Assembly: GCA_033026295.1 (NCBI GenBank)
Contig: CM065187.1
Coordinates: 19,688,388 to 19,752,387 of the forward strand
DNA: 64,000 nt
Direction of reading: 5' to 3'
Origin: Channa striata
Taxonomy: Eukaryota; Chordata; Actinopteri; Anabantiformes; Channidae
In this document: positions 12,317-22,689 of the stretch, piece after piece
Layout: every line of letters starts with the position of its first letter
Position numbering within the stretch: the stretch's first letter is position 1
Notes under the pieces: generated by a model
Seen by the model: the letters and a program-made list of their open reading frames with translations, nothing else
What the model was told of the DNA's origin: nothing
Databases searched by the model: none
Made by a program: the position numbers and the translations under genes

Positions 12317-15300
12317 ACCTCTAACCTTGTGAGGACACTCATTGAAGAAATGCAATCCCTTACCCTTACCCTAACCCAAACCTAATTTCTAACCCTAAAA
12401 CCCAGCCTTGACCCTCAAAAATCCCTTTTTTAGGGTCCAAATTAGTGAGGACCGGCCAAAATGTTCTCACGTCACAAAAATGTCCTCACTCTGTTGTTAA
12501 AACACAAAATTTGGTCCTCACTAAGTAGTGTCTACAGGAACACACACACACCTCTTGAGTGGGCAATATTGAGCCTGTTCATCATCTGCAGTCACAGCAA
12601 ATGTCTCAAGTGAACAAAGCTCAAGTCTTGAGCCGCTCTTCTCTTCCTGACTGACATTTCTTTAGCGATTGGTGTGACAAACTGGCAGCAGCATCAGGTT
12701 GTAAATCAATGTCATTTTTCAGCTTTAATTATAATTTTTTTTCTACTTCTGTTTGATGTTCAAATGGAGGTCAGTGTTTCAAATTTGACTCAGTTTCAGC
12801 TGTTAGATGCTGTCAACCATTATAACCTTTAATCTTATGGGCTGTTCCACTGTAAAATAACCCTTGCTGATAAAATAATTGAGTTGGTAGATGAATTCTC
12901 TTGCCACTCAGACCAACAGATAAAAAAGGAATTTTAAATTCCAATTTTAGAATCTTCAGATTCATTTTAAGAGTTTATAGAATCAGAATAGCAGAAGTCT
13001 TACGATCTCTTGAGATGATGACACAAGCACATTTACTTGCTTAAGTTCACTTTCCTTATTAAATGATTAAAGTGACTAAATGTTCTGATCGATGCTGTCT
13101 CATAGCCCGTGGCATCTCATAGATACATACAAATATCCTTTCACGTCAGACCCTTTCTTAAAAAACGAACCTGTGGTTAGAAGCAAATCTCTCTGCAGTC
13201 TGCCACTGTTCTGTAAATGCATGTCATGTTATACCTTTATTTGACCGCTTACAAAAATATTAACATTCCCCAACATTACAATGTGTTGTTTAGGTTAAAC
13301 AGTGCAAAGCTAACCTAAAATATAGTAGGTCAAATTCAAGTGAAGTATTTCCTCAATGTAGTTACAGCTTATAAACAACTTCTTCGCTCTGTTGCCATGT
13401 AAGGTAGATTCACTACTCATTTTTTTGGCTTAAACTTAGCTACATTGTTGTCAAAGTATTCAAACTGTACTTACAAAAAGATAATTTAAAAAAGCATTAG
13501 GTCAGAGTTTAACTTGTGATACTTGTGATAATGTGATACTCATATGGAGACGTAAAATCTGACAATGATACTTCACGCTTAAAATAAACTTCACAGCCAC
13601 CACTGCTGTGAACTAAAACTCTAAAAATGAAGACCAGTGATGCCTTAGGGTTAATTTGTGTCTTGTTTAACTGAAACCACTACAAACATATAATTAGTAA
13701 ATTCTAAAGGAAACCTAATTTGAATATGTATGATTAGAAAGTTTGCAGGAGATTAAAAGGGTTTTCTACTACACCTTTTATTTTAGGATAATATTAAGAC
13801 TGCATTTATCTTAGAGAAAGCTCTCCTTCTTTGTGTGAGGTACAGCACTTCTGCAATATTAAGCTGCGAGAAACCCTGTGTTACAACTTCTGCTCCACTG
13901 TGCTGCTTTACAAAAACACTTTAAGTGATATACCTGTTTTTAATACAATTAGAAAATTATCAAACATGTAATCAGATTAGCCAAAGATGAAATGATACAA
14001 TAAAATAAAAGCTATTGGCTTCATGTAAACATTATATCAGGCAAAGTTACTTTAGGTTTAGGGGCAGAGTTCTCACTTGGACAGCATAGGAAAAAAAGTC
14101 AAGTATTCTCCCAGGATCTGGGTGTCAAACCTCCTTTCTGTTTATACATTACTGTTCCATTTTCTCCAGCTAGCACAGACAGGAAGTAGGACAGTGGACT
14201 GTGTTTCTCATTTCAAGACATATGCCCCCTTTCAGAGTAAACAGCCTTGTGTTAAACAGTCTGGAAAATCTCAGGAAAAAAAAAAACAGTGAGAAAGTGA
14301 AAGCAAAATACTTGACTACATAAGAGTTTATTGGCTCTGCAATGGAGAGGAGTTATTTGGTAAATACTGCTATTTTGTTACTGTAATTAGCTTCTAGCAG
14401 CAATGTTTTTCTGTTCACGTGAGCTATGAGTTTACCCAGCAAAGTTCTGAATATTGTAACAATAAGCAAAGGAACGCCCCAGCACATTCCTCCAAAGCCA
14501 CTGAGGACTTGGCCTTGCAAACCTCTCAGAAATCGCAGCAGTCTGATGTTCCCACAGAGAAAAACAAAATGCTTAAGACACATGTGTGTATGTGCAGACT
14601 GCGAACAAATAAGCAAATACCAAGGTTAAGTTGAAAGCCAGAAAAAGGGAACACACCCTTCAAAAGAAAATCAAATAACGGCAGATAACACAACTTAGGG
14701 GACAAATAGATTTGCTTACTTTTCAAACCTTCCAATTTCTCAGCCAGGTCATCTTCATCCCTGTATTTCTGGTCTTCCATGTATTCCTGACAAAGAGAGG
14801 TGGGGGTGGAGGACAGGGAAAGTGAAGGTTATCCAAAAAACAAGCTTTACAGGACTTGAATGAAATTAATGCACCTTACACACTAAAGCTGAAAACAAAA
14901 AAATTGTCAGATGAATAGGATGTTAACACAAAACATACTTAAAATACATAAAATATAGTAATCTGGTTGTGTCCTGTAAAATGTGTGCAAAAACTTAAAC
15001 TCAAGACTGATAATTCACAAGAACTTAAGATGTTCTTAACCCTCATTACTTATCACTGTTTTCATTAAGTGGAACACCTCTCAAGGGTGGAAAGGAAAGA
15101 GCCTGAAGGGAGCTATTCTAATGAAATTATAATGATGCAATCTGCCATGTGGGAGTCAGTTTCAATCATCGTGGAAAGAACAGAGAGTAAGAAAGACAGA
15201 ACGAGGTAGCTCTCTGCTGTGACCTTGTAATTAACGGTGATGAGGATAAACACCACAGCTGCATGTTTATCAGGGTCGCCTGACTCAGCTGAATCACTGC

Positions 15301-17019
15301 TGCAACCTCCACACAGAGGAATGTCTTTTTACACTCAGTGTATCTTGCAAGTATGTTTCAACAAGTGCAGTGCCAGTGTTCTATGGCAACTTTTTTGTGG
15401 TTGGAACTGACTATTATTTTATTAAAACTTTTCAAGCTTACTGGTTGTTTTGTCTGTAAAACGTCAAATAAAATATTGGAAAATACTCTTTATTTTTTAT
15501 AACTTGCCGAGTTGCTTCAAAAGTGAGCGTACTGATCAAGCAATTATTGATTTTCTGTTGATGACTTTTTGATTTCAAAACATATCTTTAGCATTTACTA
15601 TCTGTACTTCAGTTTTGTTATTTGTTGGCTAATGTGTCCACATCACAGAAATGATTAGGAACACTGACACTTTCAGGGTGTTAAGAGAGATTGATGACTT
15701 TAGACTTCAAAGTCTCAGTCAGCACATAAGCCAAGACTGATACAGCCGGAATGAAACCATCTAGCTGCTCATCATCATCAACATCAGCCAATATATTGGC
15801 TCTTGAACCTGAATTATGAATTATCTATTATTTTCTCAATCAATTGATGGGTGTTTGGACTACATCAAAAAACATAACGCAGTAGAAAAAAAGTCCACCA
15901 CTGAAAAAAGTCAAAGCTGACGTCATACATTGTCCTGCTTTATCCAACAATTTACTATTTTTGGTATAGATACCCCGATGCATAACAATGCTGGCATTTA
16001 GGGTTTCATTCCCACAGCATTCAAATAAATATAATACAATGGAAAGGATATCAATGTGTATCAACCCTGGATTTCGTTTCACTGATGCAATTATTTTTAG
16101 GCCTGGTAGTTTAGAAACCAGGCGACTCTTCCTGTTTCTATTATAAACAAATATGGTTTATCCAAACACTGGATAAAGCCGTGTAAGGCAACCTGAATGT
16201 CACAGGAGCTCCCTGCTGCCCTCTCGTCGCGACCTGGTTTTGGGAAGCCGATGACAGGCAGCAAGCCAATGTCAAGGAGGGAAGGAGAGATTATACGGAC
16301 ATCTAGTTAATCTGTGGGAGCTGCCACAACGGAATCTGGCGAAAAGGGGCCTAATGTTGGACAAAGGGCTCATTCAGACACCTGTTCCCGTCGAAACACG
16401 TGCGGGGACAGCTGAGCAGCCACGGAAACGGGGGAAAAAAATCACGCATCAAATGCACAAACAGATCGATCGGACCTGGAGGTCAAAGGGAAAGAGTCAG
16501 AGTTCAAATCATTCAACAAGTGCGACGAGACAGCAAGAGAGGAATCAATAGAACGCATCACCAGCGGGGCTATGGGGATAGATGCAATACATGTGTGTGG
16601 CGTTTATGAAATTGCATTATTTGGGGGTTTATAACGCAAATACAGGGGCAGATTAACGTGGCTGCCAGAGACATCACTGAGCTGCTCAAAAACAAAGCCA
16701 TTGCCAAGTCAAGCGAAAACGTGCTAATGGAATTCAAATTCCCTGAGGGGTGGGCGCTAATCGGACAGAAAACACATGTACCTTGTTTATTTCTTCCAGT
16801 TTTTGCCTCTGCTGCTCCTTTAACAGCCCGAAGGCTTTTCCTCCTGCAAAAGAAAACACGCGTTCCATTAATAGCTGCTTCTTATGGTCGCAGCTTAGCT
16901 CGCTCTATTGTAAAGCTCTGACGTTAGCTAGCCGCGGACATCGGCAGATGCCCGGGAAATTAGACAAGACGCTCCGCTATCGGGTTATTGTTACCTTGGA
17001 CGTTTTGATTTGAAGGCAT
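7635..17019 (-). CDS. aif1l: allograft inflammatory factor 1-like (Iba2), complete, 6 coding exons, 148 aa
   Basis: Small EF-hand protein that binds and bundles F-actin at membrane ruffles and focal adhesions (family knowledge). Coding exons join(16995..17019, 16782..16843, 14720..14786, 11175..11216, 9571..9733, 7635..7722) on the minus strand total 447 nt, and every split codon closes. Visible: GGKAFGLLK at residues 9-17; an EF-hand loop DLNDQGEIDLMG at 58-69, whose twelfth position is Gly rather than Glu; LKRMMEKLGVPKTHLE at 70-85; a degenerate second loop around 94-105; FVKMMLGKRSAVLKL at 106-120; and the C-terminus PPPKRDIASLP. Length matches the family (about 150). The PPP-x-RDIASLP tail separates it from AIF1 proper. 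The N-terminus MPSNQNVQ is short and lineage-variable. Its neighbour lamc3 is also its neighbour in human. Confidence 0.97.
7723..9570 (-). other. aif1l intron 5
   Basis: AT-rich, with the acceptor-side poly-T tract. No repeat family or coding signal was recognised. Confidence 0.6.
9571..9733 (-). CDS. aif1l: aif1l coding exon 5
   Basis: 163 nt after the acceptor CTCCTAG. It encodes the helix LMGLKRMMEKLGVPKTHLE, the degenerate second EF-hand and FVKMMLGKRSAVLK. Donor GTAAGT. Confidence 0.97.
9734..11174 (-). other. aif1l intron 4
   Basis: No feature recognised. Open frames here are short and lack domains. Confidence 0.6.
11175..11216 (-). CDS. aif1l: aif1l coding exon 4
   Basis: 42 nt after the acceptor TTTTGCAG. 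It encodes KYAEFDLNDQGEI, the first EF-hand loop. It ends ATTG before the donor GTGAGT. Confidence 0.95.
12239..12310. repeat. (AC)36 microsatellite
   Basis: Perfect dinucleotide tract of about 72 bp. It creates the low-complexity His-Thr or Val-Cys open frames around it, which are not genes. Confidence 0.98.
12311..12556. repeat. dispersed repeat beside the microsatellite, with telomere-like CCCTAA runs
   Basis: Directly follows the (AC)n tract. It has a CCCTTACCCTAACCC-type section near 12358-12402, two inverted GTGAGGAC/GTCCTCAC motifs and a closing ACACACACACAC. It resembles a dispersed fish repeat often found with CA tracts, recognised from memory only. Confidence 0.5.
14720..14786 (-). 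CDS. aif1l: aif1l coding exon 3
   Basis: 67 nt after the acceptor TTTGTCAG. It encodes EYMEDQKYRDEDDLAEKLEG and the next two residues (LK). Donor GTAAGC, one base left over. Confidence 0.95.
14787..16781 (-). other. aif1l intron 2
   Basis: AT-rich, except for a more CpG-rich segment at about 16200-16580. No exon recognised. Confidence 0.55.
16782..16843 (-). CDS. aif1l: aif1l coding exon 2
   Basis: 62 nt after the acceptor TTTTGCAG. It encodes GKAFGLLKEQQRQKLEEINK and ends AAG before the donor GTACAT. Confidence 0.96.
16995..17019 (-). CDS. aif1l: aif1l coding exon 1
   Basis: 25 nt: ATG at 17019-17017, eight codons (MPSNQNVQ) plus one base of a Gly codon, then the donor GTAACA. It is too short to appear as an open frame by itself. 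It was chosen because phase and the following GGKAFG match the family. Confidence 0.85.
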
Positions 17020-17200
17020 CCCGTAATTTATCTGTGACTTACAAATCCAGAAAATAAAAAATATCAAAGGGCCAACGCGACCGTCCGCCCGACTGATACA
17101 CCTATTCTCCTTTAGAGATTGGACTCTGTGCGGGCCCAGCGGCACCGGTGTCAAGACGGACGCAATCAGGACGGACACATCCGGTCAAGCATTTCACAAT
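17020..17200 (-). promoter_or_regulatory. aif1l 5' UTR and promoter region
   Basis: Directly upstream of the aif1l start. CpG-rich between about 17075 and 17185, then AT-rich beyond. It has an upstream ATG (about 17178) in a short frame. No TATA box can be tied to a start site. Confidence 0.5.
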
Positions 17201-19049
17201 AAAATCACCACCACTACTACAGACCACATGGAGGGATCGCACTTTAATGAAGAAATTGTGTCGCCTTTGATAGTGTGTGCTTAAATATGCATAAAAAGTA
17301 TGGCTGCAATGGACGATTTCGCTCATAATCATTATCTTAATATTTGTATTGTTATTGATAAATATAAGATAAAGTGTCAGAAATAGTAAACAATGAGACA
17401 GTCGGCAAGTTGTTAAATTTCAGCATAATATTTTAATGCGCATTACTTAATTTTTTTTCTATTCTGTTAAGAAAATTATTGGTTAATTTCAAATAGCTGG
17501 ATAATTTTTTCAAACACTGACAAAAATAAGGATTTTATTTACAGAACAAGATGGCCGCTTATAATCAATTGGATTCAAGCTGTAATTCGATTTTGATGCA
17601 TGTGTTGATGTATTACTTTGTGGTTTAGCATCTATTTCTTTTGGTCAATTTATTGTTAGAAGTATTATATCGATCTCTAAAATGTTGGTTCAGACAATTT
17701 CAAAACAAGTTATTATGTTGTCCCTTGCATTGTTATGTTTTGTAGATCCATAAATAGATCAGACCAGTTCCAAAAATATGCCACACCATTAAATGCACAA
17801 TGGAGTTGCTAAATAGACACAAACATAAGCCGCATATTTGAGCTCTTATTGTGACAGCCGCAACAGCCAAATTCCGGTGTCAATGTTCAAAGACACTCTC
17901 CTCATCGGTGGACGATGTTCTTGGAGTGATCCGCCGCCCGTGACGCTCCTTACTCGTGCTTACCATCATGTGGTGTATAATAAAATTGCACATAGGGCTG
18001 TGACTCAAACAATTCAGACAAAAGATGGTGGAAAACAGTCAAATTTCTGTTTATTAAAAGCCATGTCACCCTGCAGAAATACTTTTCAACGCAATAATCA
18101 CAAGGCATCCAGAATGATCACCATTCAACACACTATGACTAATACATAATTATAATATGGAGCCTCAACGCTGCAATTTGACGCCATTATTCAATAACAT
18201 TATAATCCAACATTATATTGTATTGCATGTACACCATGTTATAAGTTTCCAAAGTCAAATAACAATTTATTTGATATAATTGGTTCTGACCCCATCGTGC
18301 CTGTAGTATAAGGAAGGCTCCACCATCCACCAAACAGAAGATATTTCACAATATATTGACATTAAAAACTCATCCATTTCTTATCCTAAACCATTTAATC
18401 TGTTTTGGGTTGCAGAGGAAATTTCTATGGATAATTATGGATAGTGAATAATTTCATACATACATCATAAAAACAAATAAGGTTGCCTCCAGTTTATTAG
18501 CTACACCAAGTTAATGCTAATGCTGTCTGATACAAAAGCCCTGCAATAAATCCTTCCTTCATGTAAGAGATTATCTTCAGTTTTGGTTCAAAATGTTTGA
18601 GTAGCATTTCAATTCTCGAATATGTGAGTGTGTAGTTTGTATCCTGGCCTGAGATGATTTGTCCAGAGTAAGTGAGGCATTTTTAGTGTTTGTTTTACAC
18701 AGGTAAAGTTCCACCCTCACTACCCCCCCAGACTACGAGAGACACGAAAACTCTGTACTACAAATGTGTCTCTTTTGGTGAGATGTTCTCTAGCTTTGGT
18801 CTTTTTCATGTTTTTGGTCATTTGGGGATTTTTACTGAGCCTGCTGAATTTTACAAACAGGGGGCCATTCCAGCACTCCATCTGTGCACAAATAAAACAC
18901 AGTTCACATGTCTCCACCAATATGTCATTTTGAACACAGTGAGCTTGACTCAGCTTATAAATCCAAAATCTAAAGTCTGTATTTAAAGAAAGTTTTACTC
19001 CTTTTATTTAAACTTATTTAATCAAAAATATATAGAAAGATGGACTAAA
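17201..19049. other. intergenic, upstream of aif1l
   Basis: AT-rich. Open frames up to 103 codons show no domain or family resemblance. Nothing else supported. Confidence 0.5.
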
Positions 19050-19170
19050 CCAAGGAGGAGATATATGGATGTTCTAACAGAGGACATGAGGTTGGATTGG
19101 TGTGTGGAAGATGCAGGATGTGAGATGGAAAAGGATTGTCGACCCCTGATGGGAAAAGCCCCTGTGTGTG
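19050..19170 (+). mobile_element. RTE-like retrotransposon 3' fragment
   Basis: The stretch GGAGGAGATATATGGATGTT and the following AACAGAGGACATGAGGTT match the end of the reverse transcriptase frame in the 29.7-32.8 kb copy. CGACCCCTGATGGGAAAAGC matches its 3' tail. Only about 120 bp remain, so this is a strongly 5'-truncated and diverged copy. Confidence 0.85.
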
Positions 19171-21377
19171 CATGTCATCTTGGTCATCTTGAAACCTTGA
19201 CGTTCATTACGCCAGTAAATTCTGCAGAGCTGCAGCATCTGGTGTGCGTGGTTAGAAATGGAAAATGCCATACACTACACTGTTCCTGTAGTCAAGCCCT
19301 GGTATAATATATAATATAAGTCACTTGCTCTGCATATTGCTCTTTTGTTTGGTTTATTCCTTAATCAATCCAAAAATGTGCAGCATCAGCCTGATGTAAT
19401 GATCATGTAAGATGCTGTCTGTCTATGAACTTTTATAGGTTTATTGGATCAGTTTTTTTTCCTAATGGGATTCAAGTGTGTTTGGTGTCACATTCACTAA
19501 TTGTCTAATAATCTAGGCATCTTGAAAGTCTTTTACAGTGTAACTGTTGGGTATTCTTCCCTAATAGCCTGTTTCAGATAGGCATGACTTGTCGCTGTTC
19601 TTTCACCGTTATATGGGACAATAGAGAAACATTTTTCTCCCCTGATTAATTAGATGACAGTAGTTTAAATACAGTATGATAATCCAGGAGTAATATCAGA
19701 CTCAAAAACACCAGAGCATCTTCAAATCTAGAGAAACAGATTATGTGTAAATGGTTTTGCTCCTGTGAATCCAAACACAGAATAAGAAAGGAACAACATT
19801 TATCATGAATCGGTGAATTTATCAATTTCAATTTCTTTTTAGTCAAAACATGAAAGGGAAAAAATAAGAACAAAAGTCACATCTGTTTGTTATAATAAAC
19901 ACATTTTCATTCACACAATGCTACAATTCATAGTCAGAAAACAAACACAAAACTGTGTCTGTTGTCACTGAGGCTGTACAGCCAAACATGAAATTTACAT
20001 AACTGACAAAACATGTTTTGAGTGTTTTATGTGCGCGTACTTGGAAGTCGGTTTATTCAGTTTGTCACAGTGCCTTGAGTTTTATTACAGAAGACAGTTC
20101 TCCACACTCTGATTTACATGAAAAGGTCTACTGGTCTCCTTTTATTTCAGCCAGACGGCACCAGTGAGACTCTACTCTCAGAGCTTACATTTACAATTTT
20201 TTTCTTCCATTCATTAATTTAGTGCTAGATCATCAGGCCGCTCAGTTTTTAAATAAATTATGACCTTGGCAAGACCACAGCCTGCTACTAACTCCAACAG
20301 ACTGCAAAACACTTTCAAATTATATATAATATGTTCCCCTCCCAGTGATTTTAGGCTGTCTCATATGGTTGATATTCACAGATGGGCGGCCTACAGATCT
20401 TTTCTCTTTGTTTTGTAGTACAAGTTGTTGACAGATGGAATTGTAGAGCGTCTATTTCTGTGCTAGGCTGCTTACTGAAAGAGCGAAATGAATCTAAACT
20501 ACACCCAGGGATCAGCCGAGAGATTTTCCTGAGCTGCTTTCTGACAGGATTGAGGCATAGATGTTTGTTTACAATGGTCATTGTGCGATTATGTAAAAGA
20601 AGAGCAAGAAAATTTGGAAAAATTAAATGTGAATGAAACTGTGAGGTTACTGTTAGGTTTAATGGATAAAAGGTTTTGGAGACCTTCCAGCTCAGCTGAA
20701 CAGATGAAAAATGCCCCAGCTAGATATTTATTTAAAGAACTATTCAAGGTGATTTGCTTTAATACAGTTTGACATTTACTAACCGAACTTTAAAAAAACA
20801 GGTGTGTCTGTCAGGTTTGATTCACTACACACTTGATGTGATAAATAAATTATGTATATGCAGAGCAAATGTGGAATCACATTGTTTCGTTGCCATTTTT
20901 ACATCATCGTCAGAACTAAAGTTCTAAAGTAAATGTGGCCTTATTTAGTATAATTCTAATAATCTAATATATTTTAATGCTTTCACAGCTGTCCCATGTC
21001 ATATTGATTATCTTATTTTGTAATAATTACTCTTCATCATAAACATTTGGTTGGTCTTGATATTGAAAATGTGCACACAAGAATGTACACAAGAAACATG
21101 GTGGGAGAGTCTGAAAAAGCGTCACCTGTTGTTTGCAGATGGTTCTGCAAAACTGAGCTACATTCATTGCATATCATCCAGGCCTAATCCCATGGGGAAA
21201 CTGTTGTGATAAGCTGCTACGTTCAAGGCCCCGCTACTTAAAAGCACTGACTCTGCACTTTGTGGATGATTCTTCTACCAACTAAACTGCCACCAATAGA
21301 GTGTATGGTACAGTTTGTAGTACAATGAATGTCCCACAAGTTTTTATTTGCTTCAGCAGCAACTGTTGTACTATAGC
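19171..21377. other. intergenic
   Basis: AT-rich. No coding signal or repeat family recognised. Confidence 0.5.
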
Positions 21378-21393
21378 AATAAAGCAGCAGTGT
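21378..21393. repeat. target-site duplication, left copy
   Basis: AATAAAGCAGCAGTGT, identical to 22674-22689. The two copies flank the internally deleted RTE element. Confidence 0.93.
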
Positions 21394-22673
21394 CTACTAC
21401 TACTTCTCTTTGGGCTTTTCCCATCAGGGTCCCCACAGTGAATCATCCTTTTCCACTCACTCTATCCTGGGCATCTTCTCTCTGACACCAGCTAACCTCA
21501 TGTCCTCTGTTAGAACGTCCATATATCTCCTCCTTGGTCGTCCTCTCGCCCTCTTGCCTGGCAGCTCCATCTCCAACATCCTTCTACCAATATATTCACT
21601 ATCCCTCCTCTGCACATGTCCAGACTATCTTAATCTGGCCTCTCTGACTTTGTTGCTAACACAGGCAACATGCGCTGTCCCTCTGATGTGCTCGTTCCTT
21701 ATTCTGTCCAACCTTGTGACTCCTAAGAAGAACCTCAACATCTTCATCTCTGCTGCTTCCATCTCTGCCTCTTGTCTCTTTCTCACTGCTACTGTCTCTA
21801 CTGTCTGACCTACGGCACATCTCACCACCGTCATGCTTCTCTCATATATGTCCTGAACTACTCTGACGTACTTCTCTGCCACTCCCGACATCCTCATACA
21901 GTACCACAGCTCCTCCCTCGGCACCCTGTCATACGTCTTCTCTAAATCCACAAAGACACAATGCAGCTCCTTCTGACCATCTCTGTACTTTTCCATCAAC
22001 AACCTCAAAGCGAAAATGGCATCAGTGGTGCTCTTACGGGGCATGAAACCATACTGCTGCTCACAAATCTCCACCTCCTTCCTAAGCCTGGCTTCCACTA
22101 CTCTTTCCCAAAGCTTCATTGTTTGGCTCATCAGCTTTATCCCTCTGTAGTTGCTGCAGTTCTGCGTGTCACCCTTGTTCTTAAAGATCGGCACCAGAAC
22201 GCTTCTCCTCCATTCCTCAGGCATCTTCTCACTCTCTAAAATCCTGTTAAACAGACTTGTCAGAAACTTCACTGCTGTCTCTCCTAGACACTTCCACACC
22301 TCCACAGGTACGTCATCAGGACCAACAGCCTTTCCGCTCTTCATCCTTTTCAGAGCCTTCCTCACCTCATCCTTTCTGATCTCTTTCTGATTTCCTGCTC
22401 CACAACATCCACACTTTCCATGTCATTTTCCTCATTCATCACCTTCTGCCTCCTCTCCTTCTCTGACCAACAGTAGTCCAATTTCCACCGGCACCCTGTA
22501 GGTTAACAGCACCGGTGGCGGTCGTTGTTAACCCGGGCCAGTGCTATGGATGACTCGCATGGTTGTACTTGGCAAGTTTTACGCCGGATGCCCTTCCTGA
22601 CGCAACCCTCTCTATTTATCCGGGCTTGGGACCGGCACAGAAGTTACTGGCTTGCAACCCCTCTGGCTAGATT
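21394..22673 (-). mobile_element. RTE-like retrotransposon, internally deleted copy with intact ends
   Basis: Minus-strand copy of the element at 29.7-32.8 kb. Its 5' end (near 22673) has the same leader (AGCC, GGGGTTGCAAGCC, GTAACTTCTG), and its 3' end (near 21394) has the same GGGAAAAGCCCAAAGAGAAG tail followed by TAG/GTA triplets. Perfect 16-bp direct repeats, AATAAAGCAGCAGTGT, flank it (21378-21393 and 22674-22689). Two internal stretches are missing relative to the other copy: leader to mid-ORF (junction near 22430), removing the endonuclease and linker, and about 0.5 kb of the reverse transcriptase (junction near 21800), removing the FADD motif. It cannot move by itself. Confidence 0.92.
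21625..22365 (-). pseudogene. RTE-like reverse transcriptase remnant, 246 codons open
   Basis: Open frame containing GKAVGPDDVPVEVWKCLGE, the NYRGIKLMS segment, YGFMPRKSTTDAIFALR and FVDLEKTYDRVP (motif A, with its Asp). The frame then jumps from AVGQT directly to VETVAVRKRQEAEME. Motif B and the FADD catalytic motif present in the 31.3-32.3 kb copy are absent. It stays open across the deletion by chance or because the deletion was in frame. Confidence 0.9.
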
Positions 22674-22689
22674 AATAAAGCAGCAGTGT
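22674..22689. repeat. target-site duplication, right copy
   Basis: AATAAAGCAGCAGTGT, identical to 21378-21393. Confidence 0.93.

Larger units (their letters stand above)
11217..14719 (-). other. aif1l intron 3
   Basis: 3.5-kb intron. It holds the long (AC)36 microsatellite and the dispersed repeat next to it; the rest is AT-rich and unremarkable. Confidence 0.6.

Noticed and set aside
12013..12342. Open frames with His-Thr or Cys-Val repeats
   Set aside because: Products of translating the (AC)n microsatellite; the same applies near 7400, 28300, 44000 and 45700.
18360..18430. CATCCATTTCTTATCC...GGGTTGCAGAGG, resembling a common fish repeat
   Set aside because: The similarity, recalled from memory, is short and diverged, with no definable ends; too weak to annotate.
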